Source: Rebecca billardiae RCC1528
Lineage: Eukaryota; Haptophyta
Assembly: GCA_965240325.2 (NCBI GenBank)
Contig: OZ251249.1
Location: forward strand, 496,001 to 560,000
Reading direction: 5' to 3'
Length of the DNA stretch: 64,000 bases
Below are positions 21,803 through 32,521 of the stretch, one piece after another. Under the pieces are notes generated by a model. It worked only from the letters and a program-made list of their open reading frames with translations, made no database searches and had not been told where the DNA came from. Positions within the stretch are counted from its first letter, which is position 1, and every line of letters begins with the position of its first letter. A program made the translations under genes and the position numbers.

Positions 21803-22420
21803 CCCTTCGTATGCGGCATTAGACCTCGCACGTCCTTCTCCCCGCCCTTCTTTCACGCCAAGTGTCTGCGCGCGCGGCGATCCGCGGCGGCGGGCAGATG
21901 CGGCCACATGCAGGCGAGCGGCAGAAAGGGCGCGCGTGCATGGTGAACGCGTCAGATGCAGGATACGTGATGCGCATTTTGGGCATCTACACTCCGATCC
22001 CGCCCATCGCCACTTATTCGCCAGACCCGCATCTCCAAGGGGCTCGGCGCTGTGCGCGCCTCCGCGCGCGCGAATGTTCAAATCATGGCCGCGCGTGCAA
22101 ACGGGGTGCAGGTGGACGATGGATGCGGCGGAGCGATTCCTGCGCCGCGCCGCAAATGCGGGGAACTGTATTGCGCAGCTGAAGCGCACGCACCATCGCG
22201 GCCCAGCCAAGCCGCTCGGTCCCAGGCCGACGCCAGCTGGCGACGTTCGTCGCGCGATGGGCGATTTCGACGACATCGCGAAGCGCTCGACCAATTCGCC
22301 TCCGGCCGTCCGCCGGCCGCGTCCAACTGCCGGCGAGGGAGCCGGGTCGGCAGTTATCGCATTTTTTTAATGGGTTCGCCGAATTAGCTTACGGTCGTGG
22401 CTGGCGGGCGATCCTGCGCT

Positions 22421-22423
<3 letters not shown>

Positions 22424-22461
<38 letters not shown>
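22424..22461. repeat. (TA)n microsatellite flanking the retroelement fragment
   Basis: An uninterrupted TA run that directly abuts ttaacgacgtgg, the conserved end of the element at 22461. The second element copy also has a (TA) stretch at the same junction. Confidence 0.9.
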
Positions 22462-22464
<3 letters not shown>

Positions 22465-23255
22465 CGACGTGGTATGCAACGGGCAGGCGTCAGAGTCAGC
22501 AAGCTGTAGCAGCAGATCGAGCAGCAGAGACAAACACCAGGATCAGCGCTCCTCGCCGTCGTCCCCCCCCTCATAGTCGCCCATCACTCCATCGCCGAGC
22601 GGAAGCTCGACGCACCGTCTGGCGTCGACGCGCACGCGCCACCGCGGTGGTCGCGGTGCCACGCGTCGTCAGCCGTCGTCTCGAAGTAGTCGTCGTATGC
22701 AGCGCCCCCGCGGGCGCGTGCCCCCGGGCGCACGTGCGCCATGCGCGCGCGGGCGATGAGCATCTTGGCCTGGCCACGCAGGCAGCGCATGCCCAGCTCG
22801 CGCCGCATGGTGCCGAGCAGCGCGCGCTCGGCGGCGGGGCGCGAGGGCGCGCTGAGGCGCGCGCGCCACGTGTCCCGCCCCATCTTGGCGATCTTCTTGA
22901 GGGTGAGGTCCACCTCCGCGCTCCACTCGCCGAACGCCCCCACGACAATCGGGACGATCGCGGGGAAGGTGTCGAGCCGCGCCTCGTATGGGCCCACCTG
23001 GCCCTCAAGCGTGCCGTAGACCTCGCGGTCGAGGAGCTGCAGCTGCTTGCGCCGCTCGCGCGGGACGAGTTCCGCGCGGTGGCGCACCGCACCGTTGCGG
23101 CCGTCGCTCACCCTGTAGCGCGACTGGCTCAGCGAGATGGTCTTGACCTCGAACAGGGTACAGTTGCCGTGCACCTCGGCACTCAGGTCCACCACCGGCA
23201 CGCGCTTGCGGTCCGTGCCGAGCACCGCCTGCGCCTGGGCGGTGGACTGGGCGTG

Positions 23256-23256
<1 letters not shown>
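22461..23256 (-). mobile_element. 5'-truncated retroelement fragment with PD-(D/E)XK-like domain
   Basis: The minus strand carries a frame of about 220 codons ending at 22584. It reads RKRVPVVDLSAEVHGNCTLF, then FEVKTISLSQSRYR, then VGPYEARLDTF and VVGAFGEWSAEVD. The D...ExK spacing (VVDL...FEVKT) resembles a PD-(D/E)XK nuclease core. I associate this block with C-termini of repeated, reverse-transcriptase-linked ORFs in algal genomes; that association is from memory and should be treated as inference. A stop (tag) lies just upstream of the frame, where the (TA)n array begins, and there is no ATG, so the 5' part is missing. About 300 bp of its 3' end recurs at 53544-53864. Confidence 0.55.

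Positions 23257-23308
<52 letters not shown>
23257..23308. repeat. (TA)n microsatellite on the other flank of the fragment
   Basis: A 52-bp uninterrupted TA run, so the fragment sits between two (TA)n arrays. This fits insertion into, or production of, TA-rich tails. Confidence 0.9.
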
Positions 23309-23309
<1 letters not shown>

Positions 23310-23668
23310 TACTCATTAGCAGTACTTAGCAGTAGGAAAAATGTTCAGACAATGAACTTCGATATCATGAATTAAGTGTCAGTGCTGACCCCCGACACCG
23401 CGGGCCCGATACTCCGGCTGCGGCGCCGGCGCCTGGTCGGCCTGCCATCGGCGCCAGAGGCCGCCTCGTCGTCGAGGCCGACTCCACACAGGCCGCACAT
23501 GGCCTGTCGCGAGGCATCCGTCAACGAAAAACTGGTCAGCGCGCACCAGCTGCACTGACTGCCGATGGAGGGTATCCCGCGGTCAAGCGCCGTGCGTGTC
23601 CCGCACGGTCTCAGCTGCGCGAGGCGCACCCGCAGAGCGGGCTGTGTGACGCCCTCCCGTCCGGGGCG

Positions 23669-23983
23669 TCAACTCCGTTCGTTGGATTCGCGGGCATGTT
23701 TTGCTGCCACCTCGTCGAGGACCGCTTGCAGCGCCTGCCGTTGGTGTTGATTGGCTGAGAGCTGCGCATGCGTCTGCCTGCCACTCGGGCTCTGCTCGAT
23801 CTCGTGCCGGATGCGCTCGGTCGGGGGGATGACGGCCTGCATCAGGGCGTACCCGAGCACGATCGGTGTGACAAAGTAGACGCATTGTACCGCCAGCAGC
23901 GCACGCCGATCCTTGATCGGGAAGCGCGCGTTGTGAATCCGCGTCCGAATGCGCTCCTCAAGAGCGAGGAGTTGCCGCAGCAT
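23669..23983 (-). CDS. Small single-pass membrane protein, 104 aa
   Basis: An ATG-started frame with one strong hydrophobic segment (CVYFVTPIVLGYALMQAVI, residues 34-52). An amphipathic basic N-terminus precedes it (LRQLLALEERIRTRIHNARF) and a polar helix rich in Gln/Glu follows (HQRQALQAVLDEVAAKHARE). The pattern resembles small mitochondrial inner-membrane assembly factors, but I cannot name a family. The frame stays open upstream of the ATG into less plausible sequence, so a 5' exon is possible. Its 3' neighbour toward 23.3 kb is the retroelement fragment. Confidence 0.5.
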   Translation of the reverse strand: MLRQLLALEERIRTRIHNARFPIKDRRALLAVQCVYFVTPIVLGYALMQAVIPPTERIRHEIEQSPSGRQTHAQLSANQHQRQALQAVLDEVAAKHARESNERS

Positions 23984-24201
23984 GATGGCGGGCGCGCGTC
24001 GTGAGAGGCGCTCCCGGCGACGAAGATTCTGGCAAAAAATCGCGCCGCCCGGCGGGGCGGCGGCGCCGCCGTTTGTCGTCATCGAAGTTCGAACCTGATG
24101 AAGATCTAGATCTGGGCTTCTGTCCCTGGCGCGCCAGCGCCGCCAATGTGCCCGTAGTCCGTACGCCGGTTGCTGACCGCGCGGCGTCGGAGGCTGAATT
24201 G

Positions 24202-25605
24202 TCACGACCCCGTCGGTGCCGCGCCTCGCCTTGGCACGGTCATGCCACCTGGCTTTGCGCTCGCGCCCTGCACCCGACCGCGTCCCGCTGCTGTCACCAC
24301 CGGCGCGGCCGAGCCCGGGGCTGCCCATGGCGGCGGCCCGACGACTGTATCTGTGGTGGGCCGCGTGGGACTGGGCACCTCGCTGACTCTGTCCTCACCG
24401 TCGGGCTCTGCGGCCGCGAGCACTGCTGGCACAGGTGTGCCGCCGCCGCCGTGAGCTTCACCAGCTGCGGGCGCCGAATCCACGGCGGCCGCTGGCGCCG
24501 GTGCTGCGTCGAGGGGCTCGCGAGCACCCGACTCGACCGCCGGTGCTGGCCCCGGACTTGAGATGGTCGCGGGCGGCGCGGCACACGCGACCAACGTCTC
24601 GTGCGCGCTCGGCACGCTCGGCTGGCCCTGCGCGCTCGGCGCCGCCGGCGGAGGCGGAGGCGAGTGCGGCGCGGGCGCGGGCGCCGCCTGCGGCTCGGCG
24701 AAGGGCGCGCGATCCGCCTCGAGCGACTCGCGGCTCGCGAGCCGCCAGTCGACGCGGAGAGGACTCGCCGGATCCCTCGGATAGCCGCCGGCCGCCGCGG
24801 CGCGTGCCAGCTCGCGCGCCGAGGGCGGCAGCGCGCTCTCAAGGGGCTCGAGACCGCCCGAGCCCGCGTCTTGCGCGCGCGCGCGCGCGGCGCGCAGCTG
24901 CTTGCTGAGCTGGTTGACCGCGTGCTCGTGGACGGCGCGCACGGCCGTGAGCGCCTCGTTGGCGCGCGCCAGCTCGGCGTGCGCGCGCGCCGTCCGCCCC
25001 TGCGCATCCTCGGTGGCGTGGCGCGCCTCCTGCAGCTGCGCTCGCAACGCCGCGACCTGCGCGCGAGAGCGCGACTCCGCCGCGGTGACCAGCCGCTGCC
25101 CACGCTCGCGCTCAGCCTGGAGGAGCGGTCGGACGAGGCGCACCCACAGGGGAGCGGGCGCGGGGCGGCGGCGTGAGCGCGGGCGCGAGGGCGCGGCGGG
25201 GCCGCGCGCGGCGCGAGCGCGTCGCCGCACCTCGACGGCAGTGCGCGTCTCCTGCTTGGCGCGCTGCTCGGCCTCGCGGATGGCGCGCTGGCATTCGGAG
25301 GCCATCGCGTCCATCTGCACGCGGTGCTTCGCACGTGCCGCGGCCAGCCGCTTCGACTCGCCGCCGTCCGGCCCCTGCTCTGCCAGCTGGTGCCGCAGCG
25401 CCTCGTTCTCCACGCCCAGCCGCCGCAGCCGCTCCGCGAGCTCTCGCGCGCGGCGCGCGTGCTCCTGCAGCACGGGCAGCAGCTCGAGGAGGAGCTCCGG
25501 CGGCACCGTCCCGTCGCCGGTGTCGCCCACGCCGAGGGCGCGCGCCGAGATCGCGTTGACGATGGCCTGCAGGCCGCCGTCAGCGCCCGCGAGGCCCGTG
25601 CCCAT
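24202..25605 (-). CDS. Coiled-coil protein with Pro/Ala-rich tail, 2 exons
   Basis: Exons 25605-25231 and 25116-24202 give 429 aa. The 114-nt segment between them begins gtgcgg and ends cag. It is a multiple of three but encodes Arg/Pro-rich sequence that breaks the coiled coil, so I read it as an intron. Residues 40-220 are heptad-rich (LQEHARRARELAERLRRLG, ENEALRHQLAEQ, AERERGQRLVTAAESRSRAQ). From ~240 on it is Pro/Ala-rich and disordered. The start (MGTGLAGADG) is 208 bp from the divergent start of the long coiled-coil gene, so the two may be co-expressed. No family is recognised; a centrosomal or flagellar scaffold is only a guess. Confidence 0.6.
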   Translation of the reverse strand: MGTGLAGADGGLQAIVNAISARALGVGDTGDGTVPPELLLELLPVLQEHARRARELAERLRRLGVENEALRHQLAEQGPDGGESKRLAAARAKHRVQMDAMASECQRAIREAEQRAKQETRTAVEVRRRARAARGPAAPSRPRSRRRPAPAPLWVRLVRPLLQAERERGQRLVTAAESRSRAQVAALRAQLQEARHATEDAQGRTARAHAELARANEALTAVRAVHEHAVNQLSKQLRAARARAQDAGSGGLEPLESALPPSARELARAAAAGGYPRDPASPLRVDWRLASRESLEADRAPFAEPQAAPAPAPHSPPPPPAAPSAQGQPSVPSAHETLVACAAPPATISSPGPAPAVESGAREPLDAAPAPAAAVDSAPAAGEAHGGGGTPVPAVLAAAEPDGEDRVSEVPSPTRPTTDTVVGPPPWAAPGSAAPVVTAAGRGRVQGASAKPGGMTVPRRGAAPTGS

Positions 25606-25813
25606 CGTTGCAACGGACGTTGATTTTCCGCGCGCTCACGACGACGGCAGGTCGGCAGCGGCCTTTGTTTTCTTTCAAATGCTCGTCGTCCGGTAGGCGA
25701 GATCTCAGATCTCAGATGAGATCGAGATCCGGAAGACCGGTGGCCGCAGCAGCCCCGCGCCGCCGCAGTCCGTGCTGAGTCTTGCTGGGCGAGCACGTCA
25801 GCGCGCGGCCGCC
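25606..25813. promoter_or_regulatory. Probable bidirectional promoter between two coiled-coil genes
   Basis: Only 208 bp separate two divergent ATGs. It contains a small A/T-richer patch (25655-25680) and a tandem gatctcagatctcag near 25700. The function is inferred from arrangement. Confidence 0.4.
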
Positions 25814-26617
25814 ATGTTCGGCTCGAGTCGCGCCGAGGCGCGGCACCGCGAGCAGGAGGCGGAGACGAAGCAGCTGCTCACGAACCTGACGAGGGAGCTC
25901 GCGGAGCGCACGTCCGAGCTCGACGCGGCGCGCGCCGAGCTCGCCTCCGCGCGCGACGAGGCGGACGCCGCGGTGGAGCAGGCGGCCGACCTCTCGTCCG
26001 AGCTCGAGGGCGCGCGCGCCGAGGTGCTCGCGCTCGAGGAGAAGCTGCGCGAGGCGGCGGACGGCACGGAGCTGGAGCAGGCGCGGGCCGAGCTCGAAGA
26101 GGCGCGCACCTCGCGCGACGCCGAGCGCCGCCGCGCCGAGCGCGCGTGCGCCGAGTCTGGCGAGCTGTCGGAGCACCTCAACCGGCTGCAGGCGCTGCTC
26201 GACAAGAAGGCGGCGGCGGCGGAGGAGCCGGCGGGCGGCGCGGGCGCGGGCGTGCCGTCGTCGTCGTCGGACGGCGCGCTCGTCACCGCGCCCGTCCCTT
26301 CGAGCGGCAGCGCGGGCGCGCACTCGGCCATCTCCTCGTGGTTTGGCGGCGGCGCGAGCGCGGCCGTCTCGGCCGAGGCGCTCAACGCGCTGCGGCGCGA
26401 CAACGGCGCGCTGGTGGCGACGCTGGCGGCGCGGGACGCGGCACTCGCGTCCGCGGAGTCGCGCGCGAAGACGTCCGAGGAGGCGCGCGCGCGCGAGGTC
26501 GGCGAGCTCTCCGGCCAGCTGCAGAGCGCGCGCGCCGAGCTGCACGGCGCGCGCGCAGCACTCGAGGAGGCGGCCGCGGCCACGCGCGCGGCCGCGGCCG
26601 CCGACGCGGCGGAGGAG

Positions 26618-26653
<36 letters not shown>

Positions 26654-29600
26654 CGTGGGGTCGACGCGGGCCGCGCGCTGGCGCGCGAGCGCCAGCGCGT
26701 CGCCGGGCTGCTGTACGAGGGCGCCCTGCGCGCCGCCGAGCTGGACGACGCGCGCGCGCAGCAGCACGCGCTGCGCGCAGAGTGCGAGCGCGCAGCCGCG
26801 GCGCGCGACGACGCGCGCGCCGCGGCGGCGGCGGCGGAGCGCGCGCTCGCCGACGCGCGCGCGGCGGCGGAGAAGCACATGCAGCAGCTGCACGAGCTCG
26901 ACGACCGGCTGGCCAACGCCGACGCCGAGATCGGCCGCAAGGACGCGCTGCTGGGCACGGTGCGCAAGGGGCTGCTCGCGCTCGAGGCAGACAAGGCGGC
27001 GGGCGCGCAGCGAGAGGCCGAGATGGCGAGGCGGCTCGAGCACGCGGGCGCGCGGTTCCGCGCGCTCTCGACGCAGCAGGACGAGCTGCGCTCGCAGCTC
27101 GCGACGCTCGGCGCGAAGCACGCCGACGCGCTGCGCGACGCGAGCGCGCAGCGCAAGATGGCCGAGCTGTACCGCGCGCGCGCGGAGGGCGCGCACGCGC
27201 AGCTCGCCACCGCCGCCAGCGCGGCGAGCGCGAGCGCGTCCGGCGCGCCCTCCGCCACCGCGTCGCGCCGCGCGAGCGCGGGCGACGTGGACGGCGTCTC
27301 GGCGTACGAGCGCATCGCGCGGCAGCTCGCCGAGGAGGAGGCCGGCGGCAAGCCCACGCCGCGCGCGGAGAGGCCCGCGGACGGCGCGGGCGCGCCCGCG
27401 GGCGCGGCGGCCGTGCCGGCGCCCGCGCCGCCCGCGCCGCCCGCGCCCGCGGACGCGGCCGCGGACGCGGCGGCGCTCGAGGCGGCGCTGGCGGCCGCGG
27501 ACGCGGTGGCGCGCGTGCGTGCCGCGGCCCTCGCCGCCGAGCTCGGCGGGTGCGAGGCCGAGGTGGCGCGCTCGCGCGCGCTCGCGCGCTCGGCGCAGCT
27601 GCGCGAGGCGTCGGCCGCGGACGACGCGCAGCGCGCGGGCGCGGCGCTGTCGAGCGCGGAGGAGACGGCGCGCGCCAAGCACGCGGCGCTCGAGGCGGAG
27701 CTGCAGCGCGCGCGGCACGAGCTGCGCGAGACGCGCGGGGAGCTCGCCGCCGCCATCTCCGCGCACGAGCGCCTCGCCTCCGCCGCCGCCAACTCGCACG
27801 AGCGCGCGCGCACGCCCTCGCCCCCGCGGCTGCAGCGCTCCGAGCGCTCGGCCGGCGGCTCTGGTCTGGACGAACAGACCGAGGCGCACATCGAGGAGGC
27901 GCTGGCGGAGGCGCGGCTGGCGAACGAGCGCGCGGCGGCGGCGCGCGCCGACCTCGACGCCTCGCGCGCGCGCGTCGACGCGCTCACCGCCGAGGTCTCC
28001 GCGCTGCACGCCGGGCTGCGCGAGCAGCGCGCGCAGGCGGAGGATGCGCACGACGCGGCGCGCGCGCACGCGGCCGCGGAGCGCGACGCGGCCGCGCGCG
28101 CGCACGTCGCGCTCGCCGAGCTCGAGGAGGCGCGCGCGGGCGCGGCGGCGGCGGAGGAGGAGCACGCGCGCGAGCTCGACGAGATGCGCGAGCAGCTGCG
28201 CGCCGCGCGTGCCGAGCGCGACCACGCCGCCGCGGGCGCGCCCGGCGCGCTCGACGCGGCCGCCGCGGCCGCGGCCGCGGACGCGACCGAGGCGGCCGCG
28301 CGCCTCGACGCGCTGCGCGCCGAGCTCGAGCGCGCGGCCGAGCAGATCGCCGAGCGCGACGCGCGCGTCGCCGAGCTGGGCAGCGCGCTCGACGCCGCGC
28401 GCGAGGCGCACGCCGCCGAGACCGCCGACGCCGCCGACCTGCTCGCCGCGCGCGACGCTGCGAGCAAGGCGGCGGCGCGCGCGGCCGAGGCGCGCGCCGC
28501 CGCCGAGCTCGAGGCGGTGCAGAGCGCGGCGCAGCAGGAGGCGGACGGGCTGCGCGGCGCCGCCGCCGAGCTGGAGGGGGCGCGCGACGCGGCGCTCGCC
28601 CGCGCCGACGCCCTCGAGCGGCTGCGCGCCGCCGCCGAGTCGCACTCCGTCGAGCTCGCCGAGGCGCTGGCCGAGGCGCAGCGCGCGCGTGACGACGCGG
28701 TCGAGGAGGGCGCTGCGCACGCCGCGCGCGCCGAGCGGCTGCAGGCGGCGCTGGACGAGGCGCAGCGCACGCAGGCGGCGTCCGCGTCGGAGCTCGAGCA
28801 GGAGCACGCCGCGGCGCGCGCCGAGGCCGCTGCTGCGCGCGAGGAGCTGAACGCGGCTGTCGCGCAGGCGGCGAGCGCGTCGCACGAGCTTTCTGAGGTG
28901 CGGCGCGACGGCGAGACGCGCGAAGCCGAGCTTGCGGAGAGGCTGGCCGAGGCGCAGCGCGCGCGTGATGCCGCTGCGGACGACGCGGCTACGCACGAGC
29001 TGCGAGCCGAGCAGCTGCAAGCGGCGCTCCACGAGGCGCAGCGCGAGCAGCAAGCGTCGGCGTCCGAGCTCGAGCAGGAGCACGCCGCTGCGCGCGCCGA
29101 GGCCGCTGCTGCGCGCGAGGAGCGCGACGCGGCGCTCGCGCAGGCGGCGAGCGCGTCGCACGAGCTCGAAGAGCTGCGCCGCGACGGCGAGACGCGCGAA
29201 GCCGAGCTCGCCGAGGCGCTGACCGAGGCGCAGCGCGCGCGCGACGACGCGGCCGAGGAGGCCGCTGCGCACGCCGCGCGCGCCGAGCGGCTGCAGGCGG
29301 CGCTGGACGAGGCGCAGCGCACGCAGGCGGCGTCCGCGTCCGAGCTCGAGCAGGCGGCGGCGGACGCCGCCGCCGAGGCCGCGGCTGCGCGCGAGGAGCG
29401 TGACGCGGCGCTCGCGCAGGCGGCGAGCGCGTCGCACGAGCTCGAAGAGCTGCGCCGCGACGGCGAGGCGCGCTCGGCCGAGCTTGCGGAGAGGCTGGCC
29501 GAGGCGCAGCGCGCGCGTGATGCCGCTGCGGACGACGCGGCTACGCACGAGCTGCGAGCCGAGCAGCTGCAAGCGGCGCTCCACGAGGCGCAGCGCGAGC

Positions 29601-31955
29601 AGCAAGCGTCGGCGTCCGAGCTCGAGCAGGAGCACGCCGCTGCGCGCGCCGAGGCCGCCGCTGCGCGCGAGGAGCGCGACGCGGCGCTCGCGCAGGCGGC
29701 GAGCGCGGCGCAGGCGCTGCAGGCGCTGCAGGAGGTGCAGGAGGTGCAGCACGGGCTGCGCGCCGAGGCGGAGCAGAGCGGCACGCGCATCGCCAAGCTC
29801 CAAGCCGCGCTCGAGGAGACGTTGACGACGGCGGAGGCACGCGCCGCCGAGGCGGACGAGCTGCGCGCGAAGCTCGACGCGTCAAGCGCCGAGCTCGCGC
29901 AGGTGCGGCAGCAGATGCTGGCGTTGCAGTCCGCGCTCGATGCGCGCGACGAGCATCTGCAGGGCGCGGGGCGCGAGGCCGAGGCGGCGAGCGCGCGCGC
30001 GCTCAGCGCCGAGCAGGAGCGCGATGCGGCGCTCGTCGCTCGGGACGAAAGCGCTGCGGAGCTCGCGCGCGCGCTCGAGGCCCGCGCGGCGTTGGACACC
30101 GAGCTGGCCGATCTGCGTGCCGCAGCCGCAAGCCGGGCGGACGAGCTGGCGGCGCTGCGCGCGCAGTCGGACGCAGCCGCCGAGCGCGCCTCGGCCGCGG
30201 AGGCGGAGTGGCGACAGGACGCCGAGCGCCGCGACGCTCGCATCGCCGAGCTGGAGGCGGCCGCGGACACCGCGCGGCGCGCTGCCGACGGCGAGCTGTC
30301 GACGGTGCGGACGGCACACGACGCGCTCGTGCGCGAGCACGAGGACGCCGTGCGCGAGCTCGGCGCCGCGCGCGCGGAGGTGGGGCGGCTCACACACGCG
30401 GCAACACACGCGGCAGCGGAGGCCGAGCAGAAGGCCGGGGGCTTGGGCGCGCAGCTCGAGGAGCGCGAGCGCCGATCGAGCGAGCTGCAGCGGGCGCTCG
30501 ACAGCGCGCGCGACGAGCTGGCGGCGGCGCTCGCAAAGGCGGAGGCGCACTCGGAGGAGAGCGCGCGCGCCGCCGCGGAGCAGGCCAGCGCCGCCGCCGC
30601 CGCCGAGGCCGCCGGCCTCCGCGGCCTGCTGGGCCAGCGGGAGGCCGAGCTGGCTGAGCTGACGAAGGCGCTCAGCGCATCGTCGGCCGGTGCAAACGAG
30701 GCGGCGGCCGCAGAGGCCGCCGCCGTGCGCGCGCAGGCGAAGGCGGATGCGGCGCGCGCGGCGGACGAGATGCACGACCTCTTCCAGCACCTCAGCGCGC
30801 GCGATGCGCGCATCGCCGAGCTCGAGAGCGCGCTGGACGCGGCCGCACAGCGGCACGCGAGCGAGCTGGGCGCAGCGGCGACTGCCAGCGCGCAGTCGCA
30901 GGCGCTCTCGGAGGCGGCGGTGGAGCAGGAGCGCGCAGCACAAACCGTCGCTGCGCAGGCGGCGCGCATCGCGGAGCTCCAAGAGCGCGCCGACGCGTCC
31001 GCCGCCCTCGAGCGCGAGCTGCCGAGCGTGCGCGCGCAGCTCGAGGCGACGGCGCGCGCCGAGGCGGATGCGCAGGCGCGGGTGCACGCGCTGGAGGCGC
31101 GGCTGGCCCAGGCCGACGCGTCGGGCGCAACGCTGCAGGCCGAGCTGACAGCGGCTCGCGCAGAGGCGCAGCGGCTCGCCGCACAGGGGAGCGACGCGTC
31201 CAGCGCGGCGGTGGAGGAAGCCGCGCGGCGCGAGAGGGCGGTGCAGGACGCGCTGGCCAGCGCGCGCGCCGAGGCCGAGCGCAAGGAGGCCGCGTGGCAG
31301 GACTGGAAGGCCAAGGTCACGGCCAAGGTGGACGCCGACCGGCAGCACACAGAGGCGCTGCAGCGAGAGCTTGCGGAGCTGCGCGGCAAGGCGGCGGTCT
31401 CCGCCGAGCCGTTGGCCAGCGCAGACGCCTCTGAGCTCGCCCTCGAGGTCGAGCGCCAACGCAACACGATCGAGCAGATGAAGGTGTGACGCGTGAAGCG
31501 GCAGCCGCGCGCGCACGCTCGTCCGCCGCGCGCCCTCGCGATCGCGCGCGCCCTGACCGCGCATGCCGGTTCGCGCCTTTCTTGCCCTGAATGCCCACAG
31601 GCCGAGGCGGCGTCGACAAAGGAGCTGCAAACCAAGATGCAGGCCGTGCTCGAAGAGCGCGAGGTGAGTGTGTGCGGCAAGCAAGCGCCCTTGGCCCCCG
31701 AAGCGCGCGCTCGCTCGCCTGATGGTGAGCCACCCCGTGCGCGCTGGCGTGACTGTGCACCCGCCTGTGCACCGCCGGCCGCAGGCGGTCAAATCTCTGC
31801 TCGCGGAGCAGGGTGAAGAGCTGCAGGCTTTGCGAAACGCGGTCCCGCACACGTCGGGTATCAGCGGCATGTCCTCCTCGCTCTTGCAGAACGCGCGCGC
31901 ATCGAGTCGCGCCGGCATCGGCAAGCTCTTGGGTGGTGGCGGCGGACAGCAGTAG
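25814..31955 (+). CDS. Giant coiled-coil protein, 1,967 aa, 3 exons
   Basis: Exons 25814-31483, 31601-31663 and 31785-31955. The start is MFGSSRAEARHREQ, preceded in frame by unlikely sequence. Almost the whole length is Ala/Glu/Arg/Leu heptad repeat, interrupted by Gly/Ser- or Pro-rich breaks near residues 140-180 and 510-550 (the SSWFGGG segment ends the first). Residues ~947-1,310 come from a 276-bp tandem array. The C-terminus is a short non-coiled tail (PHTSGISGMSSSLLQNARAS, then GIGKLLGGGGGQQ) that may be an anchoring motif. Architecture is like golgins, myosin-tail or centrosomal/flagellar scaffolds; no domain distinguishes these. The two 3' introns have donors gtgtga and gtgagt, unlike the usual gtgcgc here. 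A 1,960-codon antisense frame is a composition shadow. Confidence 0.8.
28652..29755 (+). repeat. Four-unit 276-bp tandem array inside the coiled-coil gene
   Basis: Units start at 28652, 28928, 29204 and 29480, an exact 276-bp (92-codon) period, each opening with gagctcgccgag- or gagcttgcggag-type sequence. Units 2 and 4 are almost identical over most of their length while 1 and 3 resemble each other, so the array looks like a duplicated two-unit block. Unit 4 decays at its end into a CTGCAGGAGGTG-type short repeat. Confidence 0.9.
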
Positions 31956-31976
31956 GACTAGGCCGGATATGGGCGG

Positions 31977-32521
31977 CATAACGACGCACATATATAGGCT
32001 CTGGCTCCGGTTGACCCCTGCCAGTCCGGTCATAGAAACCGGGCGTACCGAAAATGACGATCTTCGCATTCCTGCTACTGCATGCGGCCGAATGAACGCC
32101 TGCGAAGTGTCCCACAAGGCCCCGCAAGTAGGGTTGCTATATGGATGATGGCCAATATATATAACGAATAAGTGCCCAGCAGGGTGTGAAACTCAGTTTG
32201 TGACGTACTACTTCAGACTCTATTTTTCATAGCTATTTACCCAGTCCGGTGACAAATTTCCAATAGCTACGGGTGCATCCGGATCGCTCCCGGACCGTGT
32301 TCTGACCAGAGCCCTGAAATGGGTAAATACATAGTAAAAATAGAGTCTGAACTATAGAGGAAGTGCTTGTCGGCCCATCAATATCGCTCTGAAGTCATCA
32401 TCTAGGCATCCATTGAGGTCCTCCTGTGCAGTTTTCACGAGTGACTTCATGAAGGAGCTCACAGTGCCCGTCTCTGGCAGGGGTCAACCGAAGCCAGAGC
32501 CTATCTATATGTGGGGTTATT
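31977..32521. mobile_element. Fold-back (MITE-like) element
   Basis: The outer arms 31977-32024 and 32474-32521 are inverted repeats of 48 bp with a few mismatches (core ggctctggctccggttgacc against its complement). Inner arms at 32212-32244 and 32320-32351 (agactctatttttcatagct against its complement) form a second nested stem. No coding frame. It is A/T-richer than flanking genes and begins 22 bp after the stop of the coiled-coil gene, so it may sit in its 3' UTR. Confidence 0.65.

Noticed and set aside
23005-23375. Frames encoding IYIYIYIY tracts
   Set aside because: They are translations of (TA)n microsatellites, not proteins.
25798-31680. A 1,960-codon open frame antisense to the giant coiled-coil gene (and a 1,363-codon one in another antisense frame)
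   Set aside because: GC-rich, Ala/Glu/Arg-coded repeats leave few stops on the other strand. The antisense product is Ala/Ser/Arg or Arg/Val low complexity with no domain, while the sense frame gives clean heptads and sensible splice joins.
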